Below are positions 1 through 7,135 of a stretch of 8,726 nucleotides of DNA, in pieces; positions within the stretch are counted from its first letter, which is position 1, and each line of letters starts with the position of its first letter. The DNA is from UMGS1649 sp045637095 (lineage in GTDB: Bacteria > Bacillota > Clostridia > TANB77 > CAG-465), in NCBI GenBank assembly GCA_045637095.1, contig JAZTYX010000027.1, positions 1 through 8,726 on the forward strand. Reading direction: 5' to 3'. The notes beneath the pieces are model-generated. The model saw only the letters and a list, made by a program, of their open reading frames with translations, made no database searches and had not been told where the DNA came from. A program made the translations under genes and the position numbers.

Positions 1-1451
1 GTATTCATATAGTCAAGTGTATTATATTTCGTATAGAACAATACCAACATATAATTAGCATTTACTTTATTTGTTACATACGTAGTCGCATCAACATTTC
101 CGTTTTCTTTCATATAAACTGTAGCTTCGCCAAATGTTTCGAAATAATATATTTCTGCATTCTCGTTAAATTTAGTTGTGTAATATGAAATAAATAAACC
201 AAATTGTATAGCAAACATTATTAATACTATAGCCAGTAATTTATTGCTTCTTTCTCCCAACCATTCTAAACCTTTTAGAATAAATATTAATATTGGTATG
301 TATATAATATGTATTCTGTTTATATTAACTCCTATCATTAATGTAAATATTGTTGATGCTACAAATATACACATCACTATGTAATCGTAATTAAATTCTT
401 TTTTTCTACATTTAACAATTGCAGATATTAGTCCAATTGTAGACAACACCATTGAGAACAAATAATATGTACCATAATCCCATGCTGCATTAGGAAGTCT
501 TTTATCTGCTTTTAAGAATATAGCCAAATTAAAAAAATCTAATAAGCTTTCAAACCACGTCTCTACTCCGCCTCTTGAAAAATTGAATGCTGATTCAGAT
601 CTTAAGGAAGATAATTTAGGAATAGAAAAATATTTAGTTGTTATCTCTTCTAAATCTAAGAAGTTTATAATCCAAAATGTTCCTAATGGAATTGCAATTA
701 GCACAAACACTATTCCACTTATAATTACTTGTTTTACTGTTATTTTTTTCTTTACTAACAAATATACAATGCTAAATAGCAAGAATAACGGTACTATTAT
801 ATATGCTGATGCATATGCATAAAGCGAAATTGAATACATTCCTGCAGATAATGCATATAGCCATGTACTTTTCTTATCTATTGCATAAATTAATAACGTT
901 GTAGCTATTAAAAATAATGATGGTAATGGATTTGCATCAAGCCCCCATCTAGATAACATTATATTCCATGGAGATATTGCTAACACAAACATACCTATTA
1001 ATGCATATTTTTTCTTAAACATTTTACTTAGCATAAAATATGCACAGGCTAAAGCAATAACAGAAAGTATTGCATTACCTAATCTAAACGCAAACACTGT
1101 AGGGCCTAACAACTTCATAAATATCATAGAAAAATACATATAAAATGGTCCATGTCCACCACCCCATGCTACCGGATATATCGGATATACATATCCATTT
1201 CTATCATATCCATTTTCTAATAAAGAATAGGCATCATATGCTATTGATGCCTCATCTTGATTAAATCCCGCAGGTAATTTATCCAATCCTATTAATCTTA
1301 CACATGATCCTATTAATAGTATGAATATAAATATTGTCCATTTGTGTTTTACTTCTTCATACTTTTTAGCCTCTTCAGGTGTCTTATCTATTACCATGTA
1401 TGCTATAAACATCATAAGAAAAATAAATAAAAAATTAATTGTTATTATCAT
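1..1451 (-). CDS. GT39/ArnT-like membrane glycosyltransferase (GT-C fold), partial at left edge
   Basis: An open frame of 483 codons runs from the ATG at 1451 off the left edge, so the C-terminus is missing. I translated it by hand. It is a multi-pass membrane protein with hydrophobic segments near residues 5-20, 38-55, 103-113, 125-142 and 149-161, and more beyond. The first outer loop holds NQDEASIAYDAYSL (Asp66-Glu67), then a Gly-rich WGGGHGPFYMY stretch at 96-106 and FRLGNAI at 122-128. This acidic loop followed by an Arg-containing helix is typical of PMT/ArnT-type GT-C enzymes, which move a sugar from a polyprenyl-phosphate donor onto a lipid or protein outside the membrane. The start is supported by AAAGAGG at 1458-1464, six bases upstream. 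It overlaps the end of the upstream oxidoreductase gene by 17 bp, so translational coupling is likely. Donor and acceptor cannot be read from the sequence. The family call is firm, the role is not. Confidence 0.85.
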   Translation of the reverse strand, partial: MIITINFLFIFLMMFIAYMVIDKTPEEAKKYEEVKHKWTIFIFILLIGSCVRLIGLDKLPAGFNQDEASIAYDAYSLLENGYDRNGYVYPIYPVAWGGGHGPFYMYFSMIFMKLLGPTVFAFRLGNAILSVIALACAYFMLSKMFKKKYALIGMFVLAISPWNIMLSRWGLDANPLPSLFLIATTLLIYAIDKKSTWLYALSAGMYSISLYAYASAYIIVPLFLLFSIVYLLVKKKITVKQVIISGIVFVLIAIPLGTFWIINFLDLEEITTKYFSIPKLSSLRSESAFNFSRGGVETWFESLLDFFNLAIFLKADKRLPNAAWDYGTYYLFSMVLSTIGLISAIVKCRKKEFNYDYIVMCIFVASTIFTLMIGVNINRIHIIYIPILIFILKGLEWLGERSNKLLAIVLIMFAIQFGLFISYYTTKFNENAEIYYFETFGEATVYMKENGNVDATTYVTNKVNANYMLVLFYTKYNTLDYMN

Positions 1452-3015
1452 TCTTTACCTCTTTCTTTTCGTGGTATTCTTTTTCTGTATTTACATTCCA
1501 AATATTATCTCTAGCTTCTACTCCAGACTTAATATTTTTTGCAGCTTCCATACCTGTAACCATTGAGTGATCCATATTGTTATATCTATGTTGTCCATTT
1601 CTTCCTATACAATATAAATTGTTATATGTATTTAAGTATTTAATAAGTTCATCCATATTTTCATATGTATCAAAATATGCAGGGTACGCTTTTTTCACTC
1701 TTTCTAAATGAGAATCAATAACATCCTCTTTATTTATTATCTTCATCTTAACAAGTTCATTTATAGCAAAATCTGCGAACTCTTTTTCAGGCATATTCCA
1801 GTATTCATCACCTTCGTTACAGAAATACTCTAATCCCATCCACACTGTATCTTCAGGCTTTTCTACCATATATGGGGACCAGTTATTAAACACTTGTATT
1901 CTACCAATTTTCACACCTGGTTCTTGTACATAAATCCAACAATCCGGAACAATGTTACCAAGCGTTTTTATTTTTGTTTTATTCTTTAGATTTATTTTCT
2001 TAACTAATAATCCTAAAGTCATAAAATCTCTATATGGTAATCCTGTTGCAATTTTTAGCATGTCTTCAGGAACGACCTCACCTTTCATGCCACTTACTAA
2101 ATCTTTTACTGGCATTGATGAAATAAATATATCTCCAGTTAATGTTTCTATATTTCCATTGTGCTCTAAATCTACAGAAACAATTTTACCATTAGATGTA
2201 TTTATGTTCTTAACGGAACATTCCATTCTAATCTTTCCGCCTTTTTCTATTACTCTAGCAGCTAACGTTTCCCAAAGTTGTCCCGGACCATATTTAGGAT
2301 ACCAGAATTCTTCTATTAAAGAGGTTTCTGTGTTTCCTTTTTTCTTTCTATTAAATAGTTTATTAAACATGTCCTTTAATACTTCTTTTATAGAAAGTCC
2401 TTTTACTCTTTGTGCACCCCAATCTGCAGAAATTTTAGAAGGATGTCTTCCCCATAATTTTTCTGTATATTTTTCAAAGAACATACTATACAACTTTTTC
2501 CCAAATCTGTTTATATAGAAGTTTTCTAAAGATGTTTCTTCCTTCTTCACTATCATAGATTTAAGATAGCTAAATCCTGCTGATATTGTTCTAAATAATC
2601 CCATGTTAGTAAAAGTTTTTACCTTTAGAGATATTGGATAATCAAAAAACTTTTTAAGATAGTATATTCTAGAAACTCTATTTCTAACAAGCATAACTTC
2701 GTCTGTTTTCTCTGGATTTGGTCCGCCTTTTTCTAAAGTTTTTTCTCTTCCTAATATCTTGTCGTCTATTGATGGTTCGCCTTGTATAGGCATAAGTTCA
2801 CTCCAAAACTTCATTACATTTTCATCTTTAGAAAAAAATCTATGTCCACCTATATCCATTCTGTTTCCGTTATATCTTACTGTCTTAGAAATACCTCCAA
2901 CTTGTGAATTCTCTTCAAGTATTATTACTTCATATTCGTCTTTATTGTCTTTAAGCAGTTCATATGCAGCTGTAAGTCCAGCTGGTCCTGCACCTATTAT
3001 TATTACTTTTTTCAT
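1435..3015 (-). CDS. FAD-dependent oxidoreductase, HemY/UDP-galactopyranose mutase-like group
   Basis: The 526-aa protein has an N-terminal Rossmann motif GAGPAG (8-13), an acidic residue ending the second strand (ILEE, 32-35) for the FAD ribose, and GG at 40-41 followed by RMDIGGHRFFSK (52-63). Mid-protein is YPKYGPGQLWETLA (239-252). Near the C-terminus GRNGQHRYNNMDHSM (471-485) is the second FAD-contacting block. These blocks belong to the amine-oxidase/protoporphyrinogen-oxidase-like FAD family that databases often label NAD(P)/FAD-dependent oxidoreductase or putative UDP-galactopyranose mutase, and that occurs in polysaccharide loci. There are no obvious membrane helices, so it is probably cytoplasmic. 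The last ~25 residues are a hydrophilic tail. The start has AAGGGG at 3025-3030, nine bases upstream, and an exact consensus promoter. Pairing with a membrane glycosyltransferase suggests redox modification of an envelope sugar or lipid donor. The substrate is unknown, and it is not a clear haem-pathway enzyme in this context. Confidence 0.88.
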   Translation of the reverse strand: MKKVIIIGAGPAGLTAAYELLKDNKDEYEVIILEENSQVGGISKTVRYNGNRMDIGGHRFFSKDENVMKFWSELMPIQGEPSIDDKILGREKTLEKGGPNPEKTDEVMLVRNRVSRIYYLKKFFDYPISLKVKTFTNMGLFRTISAGFSYLKSMIVKKEETSLENFYINRFGKKLYSMFFEKYTEKLWGRHPSKISADWGAQRVKGLSIKEVLKDMFNKLFNRKKKGNTETSLIEEFWYPKYGPGQLWETLAARVIEKGGKIRMECSVKNINTSNGKIVSVDLEHNGNIETLTGDIFISSMPVKDLVSGMKGEVVPEDMLKIATGLPYRDFMTLGLLVKKINLKNKTKIKTLGNIVPDCWIYVQEPGVKIGRIQVFNNWSPYMVEKPEDTVWMGLEYFCNEGDEYWNMPEKEFADFAINELVKMKIINKEDVIDSHLERVKKAYPAYFDTYENMDELIKYLNTYNNLYCIGRNGQHRYNNMDHSMVTGMEAAKNIKSGVEARDNIWNVNTEKEYHEKKEVKNDNNN

Positions 3016-3039
3016 ATATTATTACCCCTTGTACTGTGT

Positions 3040-3068
3040 ATTATATCAGCTCATAAATAGCTTGTCAA
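3040..3068 (-). promoter_or_regulatory. Consensus sigma-A promoter of the oxidoreductase-glycosyltransferase unit
   Basis: On the minus strand, TTGACA (3063-3068) and TATAAT (3040-3045) match both consensus boxes exactly, with a 17-bp spacer. Transcription should begin near 3033, giving a leader of about 18 nt with AAGGGG at 3025-3030. The first base of the -35 box is also the last base of the terminator stem of the upstream cssS gene. Such a promoter should be strong and factor-independent. Confidence 0.88.
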
Positions 3069-3103
3069 TTAAAGCGACTAGATGCTTATCTAGTCGCTTT
3101 AAT
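3068..3103 (-). terminator. Rho-independent terminator after cssS
   Basis: A perfect 16-bp inverted repeat (3068-3083 with 3088-3103) has a 4-nt loop at 3084-3087 and the core GCGACTAGAT. It begins 5 bp beyond the cssS stop codon. The 3' arm ends in CTTTAAT, so the U-tract is short and interrupted and forms part of the stem. The hairpin is symmetrical enough to act in both directions, although no plus-strand gene reaches it. Confidence 0.85.
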
Positions 3104-3108
3104 CATAT

Positions 3109-4398
3109 TTATTTAATTGTAAATATTACTCCATTATCCACATTTACAGCTGTTATATCATAACCAAATATATTTACCGTTTTCTTAACGATTGAAAGTC
3201 CTAATCCCGATTGCCCTTTTTCTCCTTTAACATACGGCAAAAAGATAGTATCTAATACTTTTTCTTTTATTTTTTCACCATCATTAAAGAATGTTATTTC
3301 ACCTTTTGCTATTTTTACAGTTATATTCGTTTTTGCATAACGTATAAAATTACCCAAAATGTTATCTACTACAGACTCCCACAAATCTTCTGTTCCAACA
3401 AATAGTTTTTCATTATCTTTTAATTCATCATCTATATCTAAAATATATTCCATCTCCGAACATATCAACTTATGTTTTTCTATACTTTCTATTATGACTT
3501 TAGCTATATCTGTTTTACTATTTTTGTGTTTTTCACTATCTTTCATATAATCTATTTTGTTTATTTGAAGAATTGTTTTTACTTGATTAGACAATATATT
3601 TGTTTCTTCTTCTATTACTTTTAATGCCTCATCCTTTTCTATAACGCCATCATTCACACCTTCCACATAACTTTGTATTACAGATATTGGTGTTTTTAAT
3701 TCATGAGATAAATTTTGAAACATCATATTCTTGTATTCATCTTTTTGTTTTAGTTTAAGTTTAACTTGTTCAATAGTACTGTTTAATTCATTTAGTTCAT
3801 CATCTACAACAAACTCACGACCTTCTACTACATCATTGGTTATTATAGCTTTAGTCTTTTTTTCAAGTTTCTTTATTTTAGATAATACATATTGAGACCA
3901 CAATACAAGAAGTATAATAGTTGTTGCAATTGTAATAAGAAGAGTTGGAAGTATTATTCCTAACAACTTATCTTCTTGTTCTGTTATATAACTATCCGGC
4001 ATTATTATTAAGTTCTTTGAAACCTTTCTTTCACCCCATAAATAATAATATGCCGTACCGTTATTTTCAAACTTCCCTTTAGTTCCCGCTGCTTTATTCA
4101 CTATTTCTTCAGCGGTCATTCCTGGTACTTTTTGAGTCAAGTTATCTGAAGAATACAAAGCTCCACTTTTCATTATTATTATAAAAGCAATATCTTCTCC
4201 CATTTTACTTGTGCCCGGTTCAATATATTTTGCAGGTTGTTCTAAATGTTCATAAATATTCATTTCATAATATGGCTTAAGTATACTTGGAAGTATTATT
4301 CCCATCGTAACAAGGCATATTAAAAGTGCAACTAGTGTTACTAACACTAGTTGTTTTGACAATCTCATATTTTCTATTTTTTTAATTTTCATACTCAT
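3109..4398 (-). CDS. cssS: CssS-like secretion-stress sensor histidine kinase
   Basis: The 429-aa protein (numbering from the ATG at 4398) has a first membrane helix at about 17-41, an outside sensor region at 42-144, a second helix at about 145-169, a HAMP-like linker, and the H-box FQNLSHELKTPI with His232 as phosphoacceptor. The N-box is DNILGNFIRYAK (345-356), then FFNDGEKI (370-377) and the G-box GQSGLGLSIVKK (395-406). The unusual N-box with FIRYA and the NDG segment are how I recall Bacillus CssS. Known role of the family: detect misfolded or overproduced exported protein and phosphorylate CssR. The frame stays open to an ATG at 4425, but that start has no ribosome binding site and lies inside cssR. 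The ATG at 4398 follows the cssR stop by one base and has AGG ten bases upstream; an ATG at 4392 is also possible. Kinase function is certain, the CssS identity is likely. Confidence 0.87.
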   Translation of the reverse strand: MSMKIKKIENMRLSKQLVLVTLVALLICLVTMGIILPSILKPYYEMNIYEHLEQPAKYIEPGTSKMGEDIAFIIIMKSGALYSSDNLTQKVPGMTAEEIVNKAAGTKGKFENNGTAYYYLWGERKVSKNLIIMPDSYITEQEDKLLGIILPTLLITIATTIILLVLWSQYVLSKIKKLEKKTKAIITNDVVEGREFVVDDELNELNSTIEQVKLKLKQKDEYKNMMFQNLSHELKTPISVIQSYVEGVNDGVIEKDEALKVIEEETNILSNQVKTILQINKIDYMKDSEKHKNSKTDIAKVIIESIEKHKLICSEMEYILDIDDELKDNEKLFVGTEDLWESVVDNILGNFIRYAKTNITVKIAKGEITFFNDGEKIKEKVLDTIFLPYVKGEKGQSGLGLSIVKKTVNIFGYDITAVNVDNGVIFTIK

Positions 4399-4399
4399 A

Positions 4400-5053
4400 C
4401 TACGATAACCTATACCCATATCCATAAATTGTATTAATATTTAACTTAGGCATTTTACCTCTAAGTCTACGAATTAAATCGTCAACGACTCTATCGCTAC
4501 CAAAATATTCTGTTCCCCAAACGTTATTTAATATTTCATCTCGTGAAAAAGATTTGTTCATGTTTTCTAGGAACATCATAAGTAGGTCAAATTCAAGCGC
4601 AGTTAGCTTAATTTCCTCTTTTCCTTCACTTACCGTCCTTTTATCCCTATTGATTAAATATTCCTCATAAACCACTTTAGAAGCATCTGTCTTATATACT
4701 CTTTTTATGATATTTGCAATTCTTAACATTAATTCTTTAGGTGAATATGGTTTTGTAATATAGTCATCACTACCCATTTCAAGACCTATTATTTTATCTA
4801 ACTCTTGATCACGAGCAGATGTAAATATTACAGGAACAAGGGAATCTTTTTCCCTTATCCTTTTTATTATATCGTATCCACTTATTTCATCACCTAACAT
4901 TATATCTAAAATCCAAAGATGTACTTTTTCATTTACCTCTAATGCTTGTTTGCCATTAAAACATTGAATTACTGTATAGCCTTCTTTTTCTAAATATGTT
5001 TTCACTAAATTGTTTAGATTTTTTTCATCTTCAACTAAACAAATATTATACAT
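4400..5053 (-). CDS. cssR: CssR-like response regulator, OmpR/PhoB family
   Basis: The 217-aa protein has a receiver domain (1-118) with acidic pocket Glu9/Asp10, phosphoacceptor Asp50 in HLWILDIML, Ser79 and Lys101 (TKPYSP). A winged-helix DNA-binding domain follows (about 128-217), with the recognition-helix stretch GSDRVVDDLIRRLRGKMP at 185-202 and the terminal YGYGYR. The blocks HLWILDIML, RVVDDLIRRLR and KMPKLNINTIYGYGYR closely match what I remember of Bacillus subtilis CssR, so I name it. It should bind DNA when phosphorylated and activate quality-control protease genes. The start is well supported by AGGTGAGG at 5057-5064, lying in the 15-bp gap after the htrA stop. Its own stop (TAG) is one base from the cssS start, so the three genes are almost certainly co-transcribed. 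The likely target is the inverted repeat upstream of htrA. Confidence 0.9.
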   Translation of the reverse strand: MYNICLVEDEKNLNNLVKTYLEKEGYTVIQCFNGKQALEVNEKVHLWILDIMLGDEISGYDIIKRIREKDSLVPVIFTSARDQELDKIIGLEMGSDDYITKPYSPKELMLRIANIIKRVYKTDASKVVYEEYLINRDKRTVSEGKEEIKLTALEFDLLMMFLENMNKSFSRDEILNNVWGTEYFGSDRVVDDLIRRLRGKMPKLNINTIYGYGYRLS

Positions 5054-5068
5054 TTACCTCACCTATCT

Positions 5069-6271
5069 TTATTCTGCTAAAGCAAGTGTTACCGTTACAG
5101 TTTTATATTCTCCATCTCTATATAACTTAACAGTTAATTTATCTCCTACTTTTTTCTTATTTTTTATTACGTTTATTTCTGTAACTGATGCTACTTTTGT
5201 TCCATCAACTTCAACTATTACATCGCCTTGACGTATACCAGCTTTTTCTGCAGCTGATTTAATATCTACAGTTTGAACATACACACCTGGTACTAGGTTA
5301 TATCTTTTTGCATCATATTCATCTATTTCTACACCGCCAATACCTATATATGGTCTAGCTATTTTTTTATTAGTTATTAATTCTTCAACTATTGGTAAAA
5401 CTTCATTAATTGGAATTGAGAATCCCATTCCTTCTACACCAGTAGCTGCTATTTTAGCTGTGTTTATTCCAATTACTTTACCACTAGAACTTACAAGCGG
5501 TCCGCCGCTATTACCAGAGTTTATAGCTGCATCTGTTTGAATTAGATTGTATGTTGTACCTTCAGCTGTCATTGTTCTATTTACTGCTGAAATATATCCA
5601 ACTGTTACAGAACCTGCAAATTCTTGTCCTAAAGGATTTCCTATAGCTACGGCAAGTTCTCCCACTTCTACGCCATCACTATCACCAAATTCTGCAGCTG
5701 TTAATTTTCCAGCTTCAACTTTTACTACAGCTATATCTGTAACAGCATCTCCACCTACAACAGTTGCTTCTAAACTATCTCCTGTTGAAAGCAACACTTC
5801 TACTTTTGCTTTAGTGCTTTTTATAGCTTCTTCTACAACATGATAGTTAGTTATTATATATCCCTCTTTAGAATATACAATACCAGAACCTTCTCCTTCA
5901 GCTTCAGTTTCACCAAAGAATGTTTGCGCTTGGTATGTTACCTTTATTCCAACTACAGATGGTCCCACTTGTTTAGAGATTGCAACAACTGGATTTTCTA
6001 CAGTTGCAAAATTATATGATGTAACTATAGAATTAGTTGTTCCGTTATCACCCTTTACATTAGTTTGTATTTTATCTATCCCTTTTGAATCTAGTACAAG
6101 TGATGTTGCAATTATTCCACCTATAACACCGCCAGTTAATCCTAATAACAATGCACCTATTTGTTTACCACCATTACTAGCTCTCTTTTCTACAAAATAC
6201 TTCATTTCTACTTTTGGTTTTTCTTCCTTTTCTTTTGCTTCTTTCTTTTCGCCTTCAAAAACTATTTTCAT
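5069..6271 (-). CDS. htrA: HtrA/DegP-type membrane-anchored serine protease (S1C) with one PDZ domain
   Basis: The 400-aa protein has a Lys/Glu-rich cytoplasmic tail (1-37), one membrane anchor (about 38-60) and an extracytoplasmic trypsin-like domain. The catalytic triad is His144 (TNYHVV), Asp179 (TDIAVV) and Ser255 (NSGNSGGPL). One PDZ domain follows (about 306-397), including PYIGIGG, AGIRQGDVIVEVDG and a final beta strand. All triad residues are intact and the length is normal for Firmicute HtrA. It should degrade or refold misfolded exported proteins at the membrane/wall interface. The start is clear: GGGAGG at 6277-6282, five bases upstream. It is the first gene of an operon with cssR 15 bp downstream, an arrangement that would let the stress signal raise protease, regulator and sensor together. 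In B. subtilis, as I recall, cssRS lies beside the paralogue htrB; the gene symbol here is by family. Confidence 0.95.
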   Translation of the reverse strand: MKIVFEGEKKEAKEKEEKPKVEMKYFVEKRASNGGKQIGALLLGLTGGVIGGIIATSLVLDSKGIDKIQTNVKGDNGTTNSIVTSYNFATVENPVVAISKQVGPSVVGIKVTYQAQTFFGETEAEGEGSGIVYSKEGYIITNYHVVEEAIKSTKAKVEVLLSTGDSLEATVVGGDAVTDIAVVKVEAGKLTAAEFGDSDGVEVGELAVAIGNPLGQEFAGSVTVGYISAVNRTMTAEGTTYNLIQTDAAINSGNSGGPLVSSSGKVIGINTAKIAATGVEGMGFSIPINEVLPIVEELITNKKIARPYIGIGGVEIDEYDAKRYNLVPGVYVQTVDIKSAAEKAGIRQGDVIVEVDGTKVASVTEINVIKNKKKVGDKLTVKLYRDGEYKTVTVTLALAE

Positions 6272-6294
6272 TTTATCCTCCCGTTTTTACATAT

Positions 6295-6323
6295 ATTATA
6301 CAATATGTTTTTCACATAATTAA
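6295..6323 (-). promoter_or_regulatory. Candidate htrA-proximal promoter (weak -35, activator-type)
   Basis: On the minus strand TATAAT (6295-6300) is a perfect -10 box. At 17 bp the -35 position reads TTAATT (6318-6323), only three matches to consensus. Transcription would begin near 6288, just before GGGAGG. A perfect -10 with a poor -35 that is buried in an inverted repeat is the usual layout of an OmpR-family activated promoter. The boxes are seen directly, the regulation is inferred. Confidence 0.55.
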
Positions 6324-6348
6324 CAAAAATAAATGTTAAATTATGTGA
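6312..6348. promoter_or_regulatory. Inverted repeat upstream of htrA, candidate CssR operator
   Basis: The left arm TCACATAATTAACA (6312-6325) is mirrored by TGTTAAATTATGTGA (6334-6348) with one extra A and an 8-nt AT-rich centre. The repeat is centred near 6330, about 42 bp upstream of the start expected from the proximal promoter, and covers its -35 box. On the plus strand 6309-6316 reads TTTTCACA. I recall TTTTCACA-like octamers being described in B. subtilis htrA/htrB promoters, but this is from memory and the orientation here is opposite to the gene. There is no U-tract, so it is not a typical terminator. A hairpin in the leader of an upstream-initiated transcript is an alternative role. 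Confidence 0.5.
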
Positions 6349-6362
6349 TTTTTACTTTTTAT

Positions 6363-6391
6363 ATTATATACCGCTCACTCTAATATTACAA
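6363..6391 (-). promoter_or_regulatory. Candidate htrA-distal sigma-A promoter
   Basis: On the minus strand TTGTAA (6386-6391, four matches to TTGACA) and TATAAT (6363-6368) are separated by 17 bp. Transcription would start near 6356, giving a leader of about 85 nt that contains the whole inverted repeat. This could supply basal htrA-cssRS expression, with the proximal promoter giving induced expression. The -35 box directly follows the U-tract of the preceding terminator. Confidence 0.55.
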
Positions 6392-6422
6392 GAAAAAAGA
6401 TAATACACAAATGTATTATCTT
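6391..6422 (-). terminator. Rho-independent terminator after the FN3-type pilin-like gene
   Basis: An 11-bp perfect stem (6397-6407 with 6412-6422, arm AAGATAATACA on the plus strand) has a 4-nt loop. On the minus strand the 3' arm runs into TTTTTTC counting its last two bases. It begins 8 bp past the stop codon. The stem is AT-rich and so fairly weak, but the U-tract is good. Confidence 0.8.
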
Positions 6423-6429
6423 ATATATT

Positions 6430-7047
6430 TTATTGCGTTTTTAAGTTAAGTGTTGTTTCTGCTTTATTCCCATTTACATCTATAATAACTACATTAGCAT
6501 TATATGATGTTGCAGTAGTAAGACCATCAAATGTATATGAATTGCTTGTGCCATTTGTTAACAAAACCTTTTTCTTAAAAGAATATGCTTCAACTGGCGC
6601 TGTTGCTTTCTTTATATAGTATTCTACCACTACTGGATAATCTGTTTCTTCTAATTTACTAAAAGTTAAATTTACTGTTGCTGTAGTGTTTGTATATGCC
6701 ATAGATGAACTAGCTATTATTGGCGCTACAAAGTCTGTAGAAACAAAGACATCCTCTTCGGTAACTATAATATTATATACAGAGCTATCGATATTATTTT
6801 CTTCAATTGCATTACTTACTGCAAGTTCTAAATCTTCTAATGTTACTAAAGTTTTAGAATTAGCATTATTCCATGCAATTTTTACAATTTCTTTGACTTG
6901 TTCTAAATTGTTATCTTTAGTAGTCTTCTTTGCCCTATTTATTATATCTGTATCTTCTAAAAATACTAATGCTGTAGCTGCTAGTATTGCCATAACAAGA
7001 ATTGTTATACTTAATACTATCATACTTACGCCTCTTTTTTTGTTCAT
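6430..7047 (-). CDS. Pilin-like surface protein with C-terminal fibronectin-III-like domain
   Basis: The 205-aa protein begins MNKKRG, then a hydrophobic helix VSMIVLSITILVMAILAATA (7-26) with the look of a type IV prepilin: short basic leader, Gly before the hydrophobic run, and an amphipathic helix after it (about 33-60). If cleaved after Gly6, mature position 5 is Val, not the usual Glu. Residues 107-205 look like one beta sandwich of the FN3 type: VAPII, ATVNLTFSK, PVVVEYYIK, SYTFDGLTTATSYNANVVIIDVNGN and a final strand TTLNLK. It is a distant relative of the two tandem genes upstream, sharing only the N-terminal helix. AAGAGG lies at 7055-7060, seven bases before the ATG. It has its own promoter and terminator. 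It is probably anchored in the membrane with the beta domain outside. Its function is not recognised, and assembly into a pilus is unproven. Confidence 0.85.
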   Translation of the reverse strand: MNKKRGVSMIVLSITILVMAILAATALVFLEDTDIINRAKKTTKDNNLEQVKEIVKIAWNNANSKTLVTLEDLELAVSNAIEENNIDSSVYNIIVTEEDVFVSTDFVAPIIASSSMAYTNTTATVNLTFSKLEETDYPVVVEYYIKKATAPVEAYSFKKKVLLTNGTSNSYTFDGLTTATSYNANVVIIDVNGNKAETTLNLKTQ

Positions 7048-7073
7048 ATTTTTACCTCTTAAATTATATAAAT

Positions 7074-7102
7074 ATATTATTGTAAAAATAGAGATTTGTC
7101 AA
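7074..7102 (-). promoter_or_regulatory. Sigma-A promoter of the FN3-type pilin-like gene
   Basis: On the minus strand TTGACA (7097-7102, exact) and TAATAT (7074-7079, four of six matches) are spaced by 17 bp. The predicted start near 7067 gives a leader of about 20 nt with AAGAGG at 7055-7060. The -35 box begins one base after the terminator stem of the upstream gene. Confidence 0.68.
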
Positions 7103-7103
7103 A

Positions 7104-7135
7104 TAAAAAATCACGGTTACAACCGTTATTTTTTA
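7104..7135 (-). terminator. Rho-independent terminator after the tandem pilin-like pair
   Basis: The core stem ACGGT/ACCGT (7113-7117 with 7122-7126) extends through one C/T mismatch into eight more pairs (7104-7111 with 7128-7135), with a 4-nt loop at 7118-7121. On the minus strand the 3' side is ATTTTTTATTTG. It starts 24 bp beyond the stop at 7160. It has A-tract and T-tract on both sides, so it could work in both directions. Confidence 0.8.

Noticed and set aside
1952..2518. Plus-strand open frame of 188 codons opposite the oxidoreductase gene.
   Set aside because: It lies wholly within a well-supported gene, has no recognisable domain, and its Ser/Phe/Pro-rich composition is typical of antisense translation of an AT-rich gene.
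4399..4425. Longer start for the sensor kinase at 4425.
   Set aside because: It would begin inside cssR without any ribosome binding site; the ATG at 4398 follows the cssR stop by one base and the protein from there matches the usual kinase architecture.
6312..6348. The inverted repeat upstream of htrA as a terminator.
   Set aside because: It lacks a following U-tract on the minus strand, has a bulge and AT-rich arms, and a better terminator already sits at 6391-6422.
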